Positions 1 through 5,899 of a stretch of 7,717 nucleotides of DNA are shown in pieces. The notes below the pieces were generated by a model. That model was given only the letters and a program-made list of their open reading frames with translations. It had not been told where the DNA came from and made no database searches. The translations under genes and the position numbers were made by a program. Position 1 is the first letter of the stretch, and the number at the start of each line of letters is the position of its first letter. Source of the stretch: Euryarchaeota archaeon UBA346 (lineage in GTDB: Archaea > Thermoplasmatota > E2 > DHVEG-1); assembly GCA_002496355.1 (NCBI GenBank), contig DAJP01000047.1, positions 18,206-25,922 on the forward strand, written 5' to 3'.

Positions 1-558
1 ATCGGGTTCCTTTCCGAGGTCGAATCTAAGTATGCATTTGAGGGGTTAAAGCAAGTCATCGCTGGAAAATATAACGTCGAAGAACGAGCGAAATTGAAAA
101 TCACCCTGGATGGGAAACGGCTACCTGATGCGACCAATGAGGTGACGATTCAGACAGCCCGCATAGCAAAAATACTGTATCTGAAATTATTTGTGGATGA
201 TGAGTTGATTGAGTCGATGGGGGCAGATGGCGTCATCATCGCGACACCGACAGGTTCGACGAGTTATTCGTTAAGCGTCGGTGGCCCAATCATGGACCCA
301 ACGGTAAATGCGATGATCATCGCACCGCTTGCTGCATTCAAGCTCTCTGCACGGCCCTGGATCATCCCGCTTGACCGGCAGGTAGGAGTACATCTGCTGC
401 CGAAAAGCAAGGAGACGAACCTGGTGATCGACGGGAGATTTCTCACACCAATCACCCAGGAGAGTTCGATCAGTGTCACCGGATCGGAGAAGAAGGCACG
501 GTTCATTCGGTTTGGGGAAAGTTTTTATCAGATGGTCCGTTTAAAACTGATGAGATAG
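1..558 (+). CDS. nadK: NAD kinase, C-terminal part (5' end outside window)
   Basis: NAD kinase phosphorylates NAD to NADP in the cytoplasm. The frame is open from base 1 to the TAG at 556-558, giving 185 residues. The fragment begins in IGFLSEVE, equivalent to the family's GFL(T/S)E segment. The NE pair at residues 46-47 contacts the nucleotide in known NAD kinases. The signature ADGVIIATPTGSTSYSLS lies around residues 75-92 and is followed by GGPI and an LSARP segment typical of the C-terminal beta-rich domain. The family usually has GSTAYS; here the alanine is serine, a mild change. The N-terminal GGDG motif would lie upstream of the window. The JAMM gene follows after three bases, so the two are probably one transcript. 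The family call is firm; only the missing N-terminus limits it. Confidence 0.95.
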   Translation: MGFLSEVESKYAFEGLKQVIAGKYNVEERAKLKITLDGKRLPDATNEVTIQTARIAKILYLKLFVDDELIESMGADGVIIATPTGSTSYSLSVGGPIMDPTVNAMIIAPLAAFKLSARPWIIPLDRQVGVHLLPKSKETNLVIDGRFLTPITQESSISVTGSEKKARFIRFGESFYQMVRLKLMR

Positions 559-561
559 ACT

Positions 562-978
562 ATGGGATTTTTCCGACGAAAAACAACACCGTTACCACCT
601 CGTTCTTGGAAGATAACTAGAAAATGCCTGGATCTGATTGTTGAGAGTTCAAAGTCGAATTACCCGCAGGAGTTCGGGGCGCTCCTGCGAGTTGACCGGG
701 TCGATAAAAACAAAATTATCGAGGTGGTGCTCCTCCCAGGGACGATCTCAGGTGACTCCCATGCGATTTTCCATTTGCATATGCTTCCCATTGACTATAG
801 TGTTGTTGGGACAGTACATTCTCATCCGTCATCCATTGCTCGTCCCTCTGATGCTGATTTAGATTTGTTTAGTCATTTTGGGAAAATCCATCTCATCGTT
901 GGAGTGACCATGTATGGGAATATCTCATGGAAGGCATATGATTACACCGGTCGTGAAACATCAGTTGAGATTGTTTAA
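562..978 (+). CDS. JAMM/MPN-domain zinc isopeptidase
   Basis: This 138-residue protein is a single-domain JAMM (Mov34/MPN/PAD-1) metalloprotease. The full metal-site signature is visible: Glu37 in PQEFGALL, then His86-Ser-His88-Pro, Ser96 and Asp99, which fits HxHx7SxxD exactly. Archaeal proteins of this size (the HvJAMM1 and AfJAMM type) remove ubiquitin-like SAMP modifiers from proteins or act on related conjugates; that activity is inferred here. No signal peptide or membrane segment is seen, so it is probably cytoplasmic. The first 16 or so residues are basic and proline-rich, outside the core fold. It starts three bases after the NAD kinase stop with no strong Shine-Dalgarno, so translation is probably coupled. 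All active-site residues are present. The substrate cannot be told from sequence. Confidence 0.9.
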   Translation: MGFFRRKTTPLPPRSWKITRKCLDLIVESSKSNYPQEFGALLRVDRVDKNKIIEVVLLPGTISGDSHAIFHLHMLPIDYSVVGTVHSHPSSIARPSDADLDLFSHFGKIHLIVGVTMYGNISWKAYDYTGRETSVEIV

Positions 979-986
979 AAAAAGAT

Positions 987-996
987 ATTTATATCC
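987..996 (+). promoter_or_regulatory. TATA box and preceding purine-rich BRE of the membrane-protein operon
   Basis: ATTTATATCC lies in the gap after the JAMM gene, preceded by an A-rich purine stretch (977-985) suited to a transcription factor B recognition element. Counting about 27 bases from the box centre puts the start of transcription near 1018, only a few bases before the ATG at 1023. The message would therefore be nearly leaderless. This is a pattern-based prediction. Confidence 0.65.
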
Positions 997-1022
997 TTGG
1001 ATGACTACCAGTCCGTAGAGAG

Positions 1023-2093
1023 ATGGCAGATTTTCCTTTGAACATCGATGTTGTGGTGATAGCAGCTCTTGCGCCGATTCTAGGGGTTACAGTGTTCTGG
1101 TTTCTACAGTTGATCTTCATAGAAATTCAGAAACGATTGCTGTCACGGTTGCGTCATCATCATGAGGCGTTCTGTCGGTTCACCAATTATATTGGCATTT
1201 TTTTTCAGACTATTTGCCAAGCTCTTGGATACACTGTCACGAGAAGTGGGATTTCTTCATTCCAGGTTACAGTGAATTATGGGAAGGTTGAGCCGAAGAA
1301 AGAAAAAGAAGGGGTTTTTGAATGGATTGTTCGTTCGTTCCTCCTTTTTGGTCCTTTTTTTATCCCAGCGGGTCTTGTCCTCCTGGTCAGTTATGGTGTT
1401 ATCGGGAGAGGATTTTCTTTCCCATCACTGGTTCACTACACGTTTGTCGAATCCTTGACTGGTTTTTGGGCAAGCCTGTCCACCTACGGAACCGAATTTG
1501 TAAGGTTCCTAATCAACATCGATTTGCTCAACCCGCTTCACGTCGGATTTGTGTTTGTGCTATTGTTTTTTGGGCTGGGGATTCGACCCAGTTATATAGG
1601 ACAAGAACGAAAAGAAAAAATCGATATCCTCCATGATCTGATCCACATTAAAGATCATCTGCTGGAAAAACCGTTGTACCTCCTAGTGATCGTTCTGTTA
1701 CTATATCTGTTCTATATCCTGTCGCTGTTTCTCAATCCAGCGGTGTACATCGGGTTGTTTGTCATTTTCGGTTGGATGTCGCTGACTGCGATCATCGCTA
1801 TACTCCTCACATATCCTCTCCTGCTTCTGATATGGGCAACGGATGCCATTCAACCGCAGTGGAAAATAGTTCCTTTCATAACCATTCCTGTCTCTTACAT
1901 CGGTTCTCGGGTGTTTTTCATATATTATCCGACAAATGAGTTGGAACGGGTTTCTCTTCTGGTGATGTTTCTCTCGACGATTCTTGTTACCATTGCTTTG
2001 ATAAAATATAAGAGGACCAATAGATTTAAAACCGCTACAAAGATGAAGCATGTGAGGGTTGCGGATGGTAAAAAAGGAACTTCTAAAAAATGA
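1023..2093 (+). CDS. Polytopic membrane protein, possible inactive M50 (site-2 protease)-like relative
   Basis: A 356-residue integral membrane protein with hydrophobic segments near residues 8-32, 104-127, 171-188, 217-236, 240-273, 282-301 and 308-327, so roughly seven or eight helices, and a basic C-terminus. I do not firmly recognise a family. The order of elements recalls M50/site-2-protease membrane proteins. Gly58-IFF-Gln62-Thr-Ile-Cys-Gln66-Ala-Leu sits where these proteins carry G-x3-HExxH-A-L. A cytoplasmic-looking loop ends in YGKVE, then a helix carries LFGP (residues 108-111), and another ends in GIRPS (186-190), where M50 proteins often have a conserved PS near the third metal ligand. 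With Gln/Thr/Gln replacing His/Glu/His it could not bind zinc in the usual way. The next gene overlaps it, suggesting a joint function. The membrane-protein call is secure; the M50 link is a hypothesis. Confidence 0.7.
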   Translation: MADFPLNIDVVVIAALAPILGVTVFWFLQLIFIEIQKRLLSRLRHHHEAFCRFTNYIGIFFQTICQALGYTVTRSGISSFQVTVNYGKVEPKKEKEGVFEWIVRSFLLFGPFFIPAGLVLLVSYGVIGRGFSFPSLVHYTFVESLTGFWASLSTYGTEFVRFLINIDLLNPLHVGFVFVLLFFGLGIRPSYIGQERKEKIDILHDLIHIKDHLLEKPLYLLVIVLLLYLFYILSLFLNPAVYIGLFVIFGWMSLTAIIAILLTYPLLLLIWATDAIQPQWKIVPFITIPVSYIGSRVFFIYYPTNELERVSLLVMFLSTILVTIALIKYKRTNRFKTATKMKHVRVADGKKGTSKK

Positions 2094-3186
2094 GCAAGTG
2101 GAACGAATACTCTCGCCTCATCCTTTGTCGTTTATGAAGTTACAGACTCTTTGTATCTTTGTCATCGTATGGGGTATCGTCGTTTGGTGGTTAACAGAGT
2201 TCTCAGAATATGCAGGGATGTTCTCGGGAAATACCTGGTACCCTCTTATCCTGTGGGGACTAGTCTTGTTACTGGTTGGTGTGATCGCCTCGCTTGTTGC
2301 GATCCAGTGGACGATTTTCTTTTTGTACCTTGGTGTCTTTCTGAGTGCGATCGGGCTTATTTTCTGGCAACATTGGCAAAATGATATTCCTCTGTTTATC
2401 TTCATTTATTCGATTGCGGTCTCGATTGTCGGTTTTTTGATTGTCGAGCTGTATCGTCGGTCACATAAGTATGTCATTACGAATCTGCGTATAATTTTCA
2501 AAGGCGGGATCTTCACGAAGCGGGAGCGGACGATCAGGTACGATAAGATCGCTGATATCGATGCCAAACAAGGGGTCCTGGGTCAGATCTTTGGTTTTGG
2601 GACGATCATCCCTGTGAGTCAGTCTGGTTTTGGGCTGGGGAGTGATAAGACCATGGCTGCTGGTGGTGTGGCGGTCGGGGGGACAAAAGCTCGGTTGTTT
2701 GGTTTCGCTGGTGGCGGAAAAGAGGTTCAAACGCCGATTGCCCGGAGTTATTATGAGCTGCATGGTGTGTATCCGTACAAGGATGTGAAACAACTTGTTG
2801 AGGATCTGGTTCAATCGCATGTCCCGACACAATATCAGCAGGAGCAGGTAGAGTTTCAGAAGCAGCAGGTAGATATTCAGACCCAAATGCGCGATCTCCT
2901 CCATAAACAGGTAAGTGATAAGCCTCGGAAAAAGATGGTGAGACAACCAGTCGAAGAAGAGGAAGAGCCTGAGGAAGAGGAGGCCGTGGAGAGAGTACCC
3001 CGGAAAAAAATGGTTCCGCCCGAAGAGGGGTTTCAATCGGAGCAGGTGGACATCCAGCAGCAGATGAAGGATCTGTTGAAAAAACAAAAGACAGCTCGTG
3101 TGAACCCCCCTGAAGAAGAGGAAGTCGAAGAAGAGGAAGCTGAAGAAGAAACAGAGGAGAACGAGAAAGGAAAAGAGGGATCGTAA
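2065..3186 (+). CDS. Membrane protein with bacterial-type PH domain and acidic repeat tail
   Basis: From the ATG at 2065 this is 373 residues. Four hydrophobic helices lie near residues 25-45, 58-79, 80-101 and 108-129. A bPH2-type (YdbS/YdbT-like) domain follows from about 134: HKYVITNLRIIFKGG, then RTIRYDKIADI and LGQIFGFGTI. A glycine-rich insert occupies about 185-220, ahead of the conserved-looking ARSYYELHGV. From about residue 256 the tail is hydrophilic, with two copies of a QVDIQxQMxDLL module, two PRKKMV motifs and long glutamate runs. The topology suggests that the PH domain and tail lie together on one side, probably the cytoplasm. The start was chosen because ATG 2065 follows GTGAGGG (2052-2058) at Shine-Dalgarno-like spacing; an in-frame TTG at 2059 would add only two residues. 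It overlaps the upstream gene by 29 bases, so the two are probably co-expressed. bPH2 proteins have no settled biochemical role. Confidence 0.85.
   Translation: MVKKELLKNEQVERILSPHPLSFMKLQTLCIFVIVWGIVVWWLTEFSEYAGMFSGNTWYPLILWGLVLLLVGVIASLVAIQWTIFFLYLGVFLSAIGLIFWQHWQNDIPLFIFIYSIAVSIVGFLIVELYRRSHKYVITNLRIIFKGGIFTKRERTIRYDKIADIDAKQGVLGQIFGFGTIIPVSQSGFGLGSDKTMAAGGVAVGGTKARLFGFAGGGKEVQTPIARSYYELHGVYPYKDVKQLVEDLVQSHVPTQYQQEQVEFQKQQVDIQTQMRDLLHKQVSDKPRKKMVRQPVEEEEEPEEEEAVERVPRKKMVPPEEGFQSEQVDIQQQMKDLLKKQKTARVNPPEEEEVEEEEAEEETEENEKGKEGS
2866..3171 (+). repeat. Mosaic repeats in the acidic tail of the PH-domain protein
   Basis: Within the coding region three short elements recur. A is QVDIQxQM(R/K)DLL(H/K)KQ at bases 2866-2910 and 3043-3087 (residues 268-282 and 327-341). 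B is PRKKMV at residues 287-292 and 312-317. C is a glutamate-rich run at about residues 297-306 and 349-366. The order is A-B-C-B-A-C. Element A is heptad-like and could form a coiled coil. A partial A (QVEFQKQ, residues 261-267) precedes the first copy. Confidence 0.8.
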
Positions 3187-3198
3187 CCAGGGGATATC

Positions 3199-3210
3199 TT
3201 TATTAAATAA
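3199..3210 (+). promoter_or_regulatory. TATA box of the arginine decarboxylase gene
   Basis: TTTATTAAATAA is centred about 27 bases before the ATG at 3232, which predicts a leaderless or nearly leaderless message. A second T-rich stretch (3211-3220) lies between box and gene and might instead help end the upstream operon transcript. No Shine-Dalgarno precedes the ATG, consistent with leaderless initiation. This is a pattern-based prediction. Confidence 0.6.
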
Positions 3211-3231
3211 ATTTTTATTTATGGATGACTA

Positions 3232-3783
3232 ATGGTACCGAAAAGAGTGTTTTTTACAAAAGGCGTCGGGAGGCATAAACATGAGCTGCAGTCTTTTGAG
3301 CTTGCGTTGCGTGATGCGGATATAGAGCAGTGTAACCTTGTGTATGTCTCAAGCATCATCCCGCCACATTGCACGATCATTCCGAAGGACCGTGGTGAGA
3401 AGGAGTTGAACGCCGGCGAGATCACCTATGTGGTGATGTCGAGGAATTCGACGAATGAGCCGAACCGGTTGATTGGTGCGGCGGTCGGTATCGCGGTCCC
3501 GAAGGACCGGTCACATTATGGGTATATCTCTGAGCATCATGCGTTTGGGACTACTGGAAAAAAACTAGAGGATTACACGGAGGACCTTGCGGCAACCATG
3601 CTTGCGACAACCCTTGGGTTAGAGTTCGACCCTGATAAAGCCTGGGATAAACGGAAACAGGAATACAAGATGAGTGGCCAAATCGTCCGGACCCAAAGTA
3701 TCGCTCAGACAGCAGAGGGCGATAAGAACGGGTTGTGGACCACGGTGATTGCTGCCGCGGTGTTCATGGAAAACGACGGATAA
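3232..3783 (+). CDS. pdaD: Pyruvoyl-dependent arginine decarboxylase
   Basis: This enzyme converts arginine to agmatine, the first step of archaeal polyamine synthesis, which also feeds agmatine-modified tRNA and spermidine. The 183-residue proenzyme self-cleaves at a Ser-Ser pair, and the second serine becomes the pyruvoyl cofactor. The pair is visible as YV-Ser40-Ser41-IIPP, which matches the known site of the Methanocaldococcus enzyme. Glu101 in GYISEHH corresponds to that enzyme's catalytic glutamate. Other family blocks are VFFTKGVGRHKHELQSFELA at the N-terminus, NEPNRLIGAAVG, EDLAATMLATTLG, and KNGLWTTVIAAAVF at the C-terminus. The N-terminal MVPKRVFFTKG is typical of the longer euryarchaeal form and supports the chosen ATG. 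It stands alone behind its own TATA box and converges on the first exported-protein gene. It looks complete and active. Confidence 0.95.
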   Translation: MVPKRVFFTKGVGRHKHELQSFELALRDADIEQCNLVYVSSIIPPHCTIIPKDRGEKELNAGEITYVVMSRNSTNEPNRLIGAAVGIAVPKDRSHYGYISEHHAFGTTGKKLEDYTEDLAATMLATTLGLEFDPDKAWDKRKQEYKMSGQIVRTQSIAQTAEGDKNGLWTTVIAAAVFMENDG

Positions 3784-3793
3784 TACCGTAAAC

Positions 3794-3820
3794 CTTTCTT
3801 TTTCTTATTTCTCCTTTTTA
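3794..3820 (+). terminator. T-rich terminator after arginine decarboxylase
   Basis: Just after the decarboxylase stop, the + strand runs through repeated T tracts (cctttctttttcttatttct and then cctttttaa). Archaeal RNA polymerase stops at such oligo-T stretches without needing a hairpin. The opposing minus-strand gene ends 59 bases away and shows no comparable T tract on its own strand. Confidence 0.6.
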
Positions 3821-3842
3821 AACGAACGAGCGGTAGCGGGTT

Positions 3843-4826
3843 CTAGTCTATCTCTGAGACGATCAGGGCAAATTGCGGGATCCCGCCGAGTCTTTTTATG
3901 CCAAAATCAAAGTATTCAGGGATCCACCAGGATGACTTGTCAGGGAAAGGTGATGAGAAGTTCACAGCGTAGATATCGTAGGACACTACGTTTGCATCGT
4001 TATGATCAAGGGCGGTTGGTGTAGGGTTTGCCTCGTTTTGGAACGGGTCGCTGAGTGCAAGGGAGCCGTTCGGGTTTATCCCTGCGACGGCGACATAATG
4101 ACCAAGAAACGTGTCAAAGAGAATCGCATCAGAATTATAGAGAAGGAGATTCAACATGACCCCGCAGTTGTTCTGTAAACGGTCTGCGATCAGTGAAAAG
4201 TCTGGTTTCCAGATTGCTTCTACGCGGTAATGATCTTGTAGCCCTGCGTCCTGTATCCATTGGTTTGCACCTTGTTCAAGGTGTTTCGCCCAGGTCCCCG
4301 CAGAGAGACGTAAGAGTGGATATTGACAGAAATTGGTGTTCGTATACCAGGCGAGTGATTCGATGAGTTCTTTGCCTCCGCGTCCGAGTCTCCATCGTGT
4401 CTCCATATCGTTGACGTTATTGAAATTATGATCATCAGTGCTAGGCCCAGGGGTTGGCGTTCCAGGGGCATTCAAATCACGCACCAAGGGATAGGAATCT
4501 ACTCCATCACCCGGGAATCCATTGGGATCCTCGTGTTTTGAGTCAAACCACCAAAAAATATCAGCTAGACTTGATGGAGCACAGAAGTTCCAGAGACCTC
4601 CGATAAGTCGGTAGATGCCTTTGTGTGCTTTCCAGTTGTCCTGTTTCTGATCGAAATCAGGCAGACCTTGCGGTGAATAGTTTGGATAGGCAGGAAGATA
4701 ATACCATCCGTCATCGTCTGAGGTGCCTGTTTTTTTTACTAACGATGAGGATGTTAGAAACGATGCCGAAAGCAGAACGAACAACACAATGACGATAAGG
4801 CTGTATGAATAGAATTTTCTGCTCAT
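3843..4826 (-). CDS. Exported C39-like (papain-fold) putative cysteine peptidase, copy 1
   Basis: A 327-residue protein with an N-terminal hydrophobic segment (about 8-29) acting as a signal peptide or membrane anchor; no lipobox is seen. The mature part resembles C39_2-type papain-fold domains. LPDFDQKQDNW (55-65) supplies a candidate oxyanion-hole Gln (60 or 62), FC82APSS the nucleophile at the start of the long helix ADIFWWFDSK, GH243YVAVAGI the histidine, and LSD260P the aspartate. Further marked blocks are DDHNFNNVND (131-140), DHNDANVVSYDI (274-285) and the terminal ALIVSEID. I recall similar CxPxxxAxxxWWFDSK blocks in exported archaeal proteins of unknown role, but cannot name a described family. 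It probably acts outside the membrane on peptides or amide bonds; the substrate is unknown. It converges on the decarboxylase gene and lies directly downstream of a paralogue. The domain call is moderate; peptidase activity is inferred. Confidence 0.75.
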   Translation of the reverse strand: MSRKFYSYSLIVIVLFVLLSASFLTSSSLVKKTGTSDDDGWYYLPAYPNYSPQGLPDFDQKQDNWKAHKGIYRLIGGLWNFCAPSSLADIFWWFDSKHEDPNGFPGDGVDSYPLVRDLNAPGTPTPGPSTDDHNFNNVNDMETRWRLGRGGKELIESLAWYTNTNFCQYPLLRLSAGTWAKHLEQGANQWIQDAGLQDHYRVEAIWKPDFSLIADRLQNNCGVMLNLLLYNSDAILFDTFLGHYVAVAGINPNGSLALSDPFQNEANPTPTALDHNDANVVSYDIYAVNFSSPFPDKSSWWIPEYFDFGIKRLGGIPQFALIVSEID

Positions 4827-4855
4827 ATCACGTCAGTCTATTAATGATATCGAGG

Positions 4856-4865
4856 ATTTAAATAA
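4856..4865 (-). promoter_or_regulatory. TATA box of exported protein copy 1
   Basis: Read on the minus strand the box is TTATTTAAAT, centred about 27 bases before position 4833. This predicts a leader of about six bases before the ATG at 4826. An alternative box (minus-strand AAATATAAAC, about 4872-4881) would give a leader near 24 bases. Copy 1 therefore seems to have its own promoter rather than relying only on read-through from copy 2. Confidence 0.55.
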
Positions 4866-4909
4866 CTTATTGTTTATATTTAGGTGATTTGTACCTGGTA
4901 ATTTATTGG

Positions 4910-5899
4910 TTAATCAATTTCTGAGATGATGAGTGCATAGGTGGGTATGCCGCCTAATTTGATAGGACCAACTGAAAAGTAATTAGGAATCCACCAGGAG
5001 GCTCTCTCGGGAAGGGGACAGCTGAAGTTTATCGCATGAATATCGTGGGATACGATCCCTGCATCGTTATGATCTGCAGGCGATGGACCGGGATTTTCGA
5101 TATTTTGAATCGGGTCGCTTAATGCAATGTATCCCTCAAGGTTTACCCCAGCAACCGCACAATAGTGACTAATACGAAATGTAGGAAAAATGCTTGCATG
5201 CGGTCGATAGAAGAGGAAAAGAACAACCACTGCATCATTCTGCTGGATATGATCACAAATTATGGTAAACTCTGGGTGATAGACCGCCTCGATGCGATAA
5301 TGCTCTTGCAATCCTGCATCACAAATCCATTGCCATGCTCCGTCCTCAAGATAATTTTGGAATGTACCAAAAATCCCCCGAATAAACGGGTAACGACAGA
5401 AATCAGAATTACAATACCAGGCTAACTGTTCAATTAATTCTTTCGGTCCTCTTCCACTCCGCCATGCAGTTGCCGCGTCATTCACATTGTTAAAATTATG
5501 ATCATCTGACAAGGGACCAGGGATTGGAACACCGGGGGCTTGTAAATCCCTTACGAGAGGATAGGTGTTATTTCCATCACCAGGGTATCCATCCGGGTCC
5601 TCATGTTTTGAGTCAAACCACCAGAAAATTTCAGCAAGACTGCTAGGACCGCAAAAAGACCACAGACCGCCAACGAATCGCCAGATTCCCTGTCGTGCTT
5701 TCCAGTTATCCTGTCTCTGATCGAAATCAGGAAGACCCTGCGGGGCGTAGTTCGAATATGCTGGAAGATAATACCATCCATCTTCTTTGTTAGCTACGGT
5801 TGATTGGGGCTGTGAAACCGAATCAACGAGAAAAACAGAACAACCTGAAAGGAGCAATGTGATGACCAATAGCAACGTACAAATCCTTCTTTTTTTCAT
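4910..5899 (-). CDS. Lipoprotein with C39-like (papain-fold) putative cysteine peptidase domain, copy 2
   Basis: A 329-residue paralogue of the adjacent downstream gene. MKKRRICTLLLVITLLLSGC is a textbook lipoprotein signal: a basic start, a hydrophobic core, and lipobox LSG-Cys20. This predicts anchoring on the outer face of the membrane by a lipid on Cys20. The same candidate catalytic set is present: Gln61 or Gln63 in DFDQRQDNW, FC83GPSS, SH245YCAVAG and LSD262P. Residues 40-141 align without gaps to residues 39-140 of copy 1, with roughly four in five identical by eye. The C-terminal half is more diverged but keeps DHNDAGIVSHDI and the ending ALIISEID. Its mature part has eight cysteines (20, 83, 163, 168, 193, 215, 247, 294) against three in copy 1. 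It is divergent from PEP synthase. Peptidase activity is inferred from the residue pattern; the protein could also be a non-peptidase papain-fold amidase or a binding protein. Confidence 0.77.
   Translation of the reverse strand: MKKRRICTLLLVITLLLSGCSVFLVDSVSQPQSTVANKEDGWYYLPAYSNYAPQGLPDFDQRQDNWKARQGIWRFVGGLWSFCGPSSLAEIFWWFDSKHEDPDGYPGDGNNTYPLVRDLQAPGVPIPGPLSDDHNFNNVNDAATAWRSGRGPKELIEQLAWYCNSDFCRYPFIRGIFGTFQNYLEDGAWQWICDAGLQEHYRIEAVYHPEFTIICDHIQQNDAVVVLFLFYRPHASIFPTFRISHYCAVAGVNLEGYIALSDPIQNIENPGPSPADHNDAGIVSHDIHAINFSCPLPERASWWIPNYFSVGPIKLGGIPTYALIISEID

Larger units (their letters stand above)
3843..5899 (-). repeat. Tandem gene duplication of exported C39-like proteins
   Basis: The two minus-strand genes are direct, head-to-tail paralogues separated by 83 bases. 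Conservation is strongest around the nucleophile. The 20-base stretch tgttttgagtcaaaccacca, encoding WWFDSKH on the minus strand, occurs identically in both (about 4533-4552 and 5603-5622). Third positions have otherwise drifted and the signal regions are unrelated, so the duplication is not recent. Confidence 0.9.

Noticed and set aside
1143..1173. HHHE (residues 45-48 of the polytopic protein) as a metal-binding HExxH motif
   Set aside because: It reads HHHEAFCRF, so no second histidine follows at the needed spacing. It sits in a basic loop between helices rather than inside a membrane helix.
1701..2051. A 116-codon minus-strand frame
   Set aside because: It is antisense to the polytopic membrane protein, with low-complexity charged sequence and no start signals. 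It is a shadow frame.
2461..3087. A 208-codon open frame on the minus strand
   Set aside because: It lies wholly antisense to the PH-domain gene. Its leucine/phenylalanine richness is the mirror of the Glu/Lys/Gln codons in the tail, and it has no recognisable domain or promoter.
2956..3171. GAA/GAG-rich runs as a simple microsatellite
   Set aside because: The runs stay in frame, mix GAA and GAG, and alternate with conserved protein modules, so they are better explained as a coding acidic tail.
3821..3845. GAAC...GTTC as a terminator hairpin between the convergent genes
   Set aside because: Only four base pairs with a loop of about 14 bases. The T-tract beside it is a more convincing stop signal.
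3749..4024. A 91-codon plus-strand frame bridging the convergent genes
   Set aside because: It overlaps the end of the decarboxylase gene and runs antisense through the conserved C-terminus of exported protein copy 1. It also reads through a T-rich terminator.
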